Source of the DNA: Buxus sempervirens
Lineage: Eukaryota; Streptophyta; Magnoliopsida; Buxales; Buxaceae
NCBI GenBank assembly: GCA_947561395.2
Contig: OX387190.1
Location: forward strand, 40,474,392-40,538,391
Reading direction: 5' to 3'
DNA: 64,000 bases
The notes beneath the pieces are model-generated. The model was not told where the DNA came from. It was given only the letters and a program-made list of their open reading frames with translations, and ran no database searches. A program made the position numbers and the translations under genes. This document shows positions 61,434-64,000 of the stretch, one piece after another (position 1 is the first letter of the stretch; each line of letters begins with the position of its first letter).

Positions 61434-63920
61434 TGTGCGCACCCCCTCATTTCGGTTTCGGGCCGCACGACGAGGTGCATGCAAAGAGTGATGCTCGCCT
61501 CGGGACTGGTTCGGAGTCGCCACTGCCTGAGAGGTGCAGGCAGACACAAAAGGGGCACCTATTCGGGCCTAATTATTCTGGTCTGCGGCTTATTAGAGTT
61601 CTGAGCAAGTTCTCGGTTACGTCTAGGGAAGCCCGAAGACACCCTAGCCCGCCCCGTCGATTGACAGGTCCCGTGGGTCTCCTTGGTCTGAGTCAACTTA
61701 GTTCTCACCCTTCCTAGACCAGCATGCACACTTATTTGGTCTAAGTGGGGACCATTGATGGTGTGGGTCCCCTTTTATTTGATTTTATCTTTTTATTATT
61801 TGGTGAAAATGGGTCGGACCCGGGTCCCATTGGAAGACCCACAGGTTGCCATGGTTGGGCCTGGGGCCCAGTTGGGTTATTGGGTAACCCATTTGGTTAT
61901 TTTATTATTTTATTTATTTACACTTTAGGTTTGGGCTTAGTGGGCTTGGAATGGGCCCATTAGCCAAAGTCAAGTGGCCTTGGGCCCGTTTATTGAAAAC
62001 GGGCCTGGTTTGGGCCGGTCCGAAGTGGGCTCCACAGTTGGGCCCAGGGTGGTCTTGGTGGGCCCATCTGGGCCCATGGTCCAAAGATGGGCTTAAGATA
62101 GCCCAAATTGTTTAAGAGACTGGTTCAAGTCGGTTCAGGTCGAATTAGGTTCAACCGGGCCAAATAAATTAGTTTTTAAGTTTACTTTATCGGATGACCG
62201 TATTTGATGCACGGTCTGGTCAGAACCGTAAATTTAATACGTTTCAAGCCAGACCGTAGATCAACTACGGTCACGCCTAGACCGCTCTGAGTATACGGTT
62301 TCTGGCCAATCTTGCTGTTTTGTGCCGATTTTGCTTGGGATCAACTTGGTTGGTCTTCTAAGAGCTCCGGCGCCGCCTGTGGTGGTTCTCAGCACTTTCA
62401 TTTTACTGCATTTGCTCCATTTGCCTTCAAATCCTCCTTTTTTGTCTTCAATATCTTGCAAGGAAACAAAGTCTCCTTCTTCTTCATTTTGCTGGTTCCA
62501 TCTTTTAGTTATTTTCAATGAAAAGGGAAGGAGGGATAAGGATTACAGGGGGTAAGTTTAAGAGGACACATCCCTCTTACATTGGTAAATGAAGTTCAAT
62601 AAAACATGTTAGTGTCCATATCCTTTTTTCTTTGGCTTGTTCCACTTATCCATTATCTTTCTTTTTCATGAAGAGACTCTCGTTCACATAAGAGAATTCC
62701 AGCAAAAGTGTAGCAAATGGGTTAGTAGCAAGGTAATGAAAATGAGAAAAATTGTTTAAATGAGACAATTCACGTTTATAAAAAAAAAAACTGTTAAAAG
62801 CATTACCACACCGCTACTTCTTTGATTTGGTGATGTCTGGATTCTCCGAGAATTCCGGCAGCGCTTCCGCGTACTCCGGGATTCTTTAGAATGGTTTTGG
62901 CAGAGGTTTGGCGGGTTCTTGATGTTCAAAGGATAAAAAAGAAGAGTTTAAATGGAATTTGGGCAGTATAAGGGTACTTTGGTCATTAGGATGGAGGCTG
63001 GCAGAGTGGAGGCAGGGCTTGGGCGTAAAAATGCCAAGGAAGGAGAGGGGGAGCAGCTAAGGGGGCTGGCTTGTTGAAATGAGGGGGGTGGCCTCTCTAT
63101 TTATAGGCAAAATTTTCGTGCCCGTATTTGAAGTACGGGCGTGCCTTGCCCGTACTTCAAGTACGGGCGTGCCTTGCCCATAATTCAAATACGGGCGAAA
63201 AACGAATATTTGCAATTATCGCAGATTCGGCCGTACGGGACGCATGTCCCGCCGTACGGCGACGCGTGTCTTCTTCCAGAAGCTTGCCCGTATTTCAAAT
63301 ACGGGCATGCCCTGCCCGTAATTGAAATACGGTCCAGCACGTTTTTAAAATGTTTGGATTTCAAACCTTTATTCAATTTGGTTTATTTAAAGATTTTTAT
63401 CCGATTTTTTTATTATTTTATTATAAAAACGAGATTCTTTTATTAAAATATTATAAAAAAATAAAGATATTTTTATTAAATGATTATTTTATTTATTTAA
63501 CTCATTTATTCTGCTTTTAGCTGCTGTTTTGCCACATGGGCAGTTTTCTTGAAACTTCAACTGCTCATAACTTTTCCGTCCGATGTCCGATTTCAGCAAA
63601 TTTGGTGTCGTTGGAATCAGCTCGGAACACACTATCCACTGGGATCAAATTAGGCAGTTGAATTGGGGTCGAGCAAAAAGTCAACTTTTGCTTCCCCAAA
63701 AGTTTGACCGGCTCATAACTTCCTCATTCGGACTCCGATTCTGGCAAACTTGGTTGCATTAGAACCGTGTCGAAATGCTCTTTTCAATGAGAGGAAGTTT
63801 GATGGCCAATTCTCTTTGGATCAAAAAGTCAAATTTTGGCCCCTTCAGGGTTTGACTTTTTAATTGAAATTTTCATTTTCTGCATTTTTTGGGGTGCAAA
63901 AATCAGGTGCTAACAGAGTG
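61429..63920 (+). mobile_element. Second solo-LTR-like element, 2482 bp, with 5-bp duplication
   Basis: The element is 61434..63915, starting TGTGCGCACC and ending GGTGCTAACA, with GAGTG at 61429..61433 and 63916..63920. The interrupted tandem repeat rejoins when it is removed. There is no polyprotein. The left end has a GC-rich section with CGGAGTCGCCACTG; the right half contains several CCGTA..TACGG palindromes. The strand is assigned arbitrarily from the TG...CA reading. Confidence 0.85.
62196..63332. repeat. Cluster of 21-bp palindromes inside the second LTR
   Basis: Palindromes of pattern G(A/C)CCGTA-N7-TACGG(T/G)C lie at 62196..62216, 62252..62272, 63120..63140, 63148..63168, 63176..63196, 63286..63306 and, partial, 63314..63332. 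Three consecutive ones are spaced exactly 28 bases apart. A different palindromic stretch with CCGTACGG cores lies at 63229..63260. Confidence 0.85.
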
Positions 63921-64000
63921 GTGAAAACAGAGATTGAGAAATCAGTTTTTAATCCTCCTTGTGAGCCGTTAAGATTCAATGAATCATCGCCTGAGCAATG
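63921..64000. other. Resumption of the interrupted tandem repeat, window edge
   Basis: GAGAAATCAGTTTTTAATC continues the 158-bp repeat family for about 40 bases; the rest is unassigned flank. Confidence 0.6.

Noticed and set aside
63985-64000. CCTGAGCAATG at the window end matching the start of F3H exon 3
   Set aside because: Only 11 bases and cut by the window edge; too short to claim a second F3H remnant.

Overview
This window is nuclear DNA of a flowering plant, most likely a eudicot. Its genes are split by GT-AG introns with AT-rich, often kilobase-sized introns, the encoded proteins are plant-specific families, and the intergenic space is filled with plant DNA transposons and LTR pieces. 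Exon coordinates below were worked out by hand from reading frame, splice signals and remembered homologues.

Layout. 1.2-2.9 kb (+): an anther-type type III polyketide synthase (LAP5/PKSB class). 5.6-11.5 kb (-): a seven-membrane-span ERD2-like (KDEL-receptor family) protein in 6 exons. 13.2-18.3 kb (-): a cytosolic neutral/alkaline invertase in 4 exons plus a probable leader intron. 19.1-29.3 kb: a mobile-element belt with a 139-bp MULE-type MITE, a 202-bp tandem duplication, two copies of a LINE-like repeat, two abutting Tourist/Harbinger-type elements (one carrying a host-gene fragment), and a Pack-MULE with a perfect 9-bp target duplication that carries a broken PWWP-domain gene fragment. 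29.7-43.7 kb (+): a complete URB2/Npa2 pre-rRNA processing gene in 10 exons, 2125 aa. 45.9-49.4 kb (+): a 370-aa coiled-coil protein in 5 exons. 52.0-60.2 kb (+): a flavanone 3-hydroxylase pseudogene split inside exon 2 by a solo-LTR-like insertion, which is itself split by a 4.6-kb CACTA element. 61.4-63.9 kb: a second solo-LTR-like element inserted in a short tandem repeat and carrying at least seven 21-bp palindromes.

The intact genes do not form one pathway; this is ordinary plant gene order. From memory, Arabidopsis has the LAP5 gene (At4g34850) next to a neutral invertase gene (At4g34860), and URB2 (At4g30150) is also on chromosome 4, so part of the order looks ancestral. The informative part is the insertion history: target-site duplications are directly readable for about a dozen insertions, two DNA transposons carry host-gene fragments, and four tiny poly(A)-tailed insertions have clear target duplications. 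I found no CRISPR array, rRNA or convincing tRNA gene, and no evidence of a new biochemical system.
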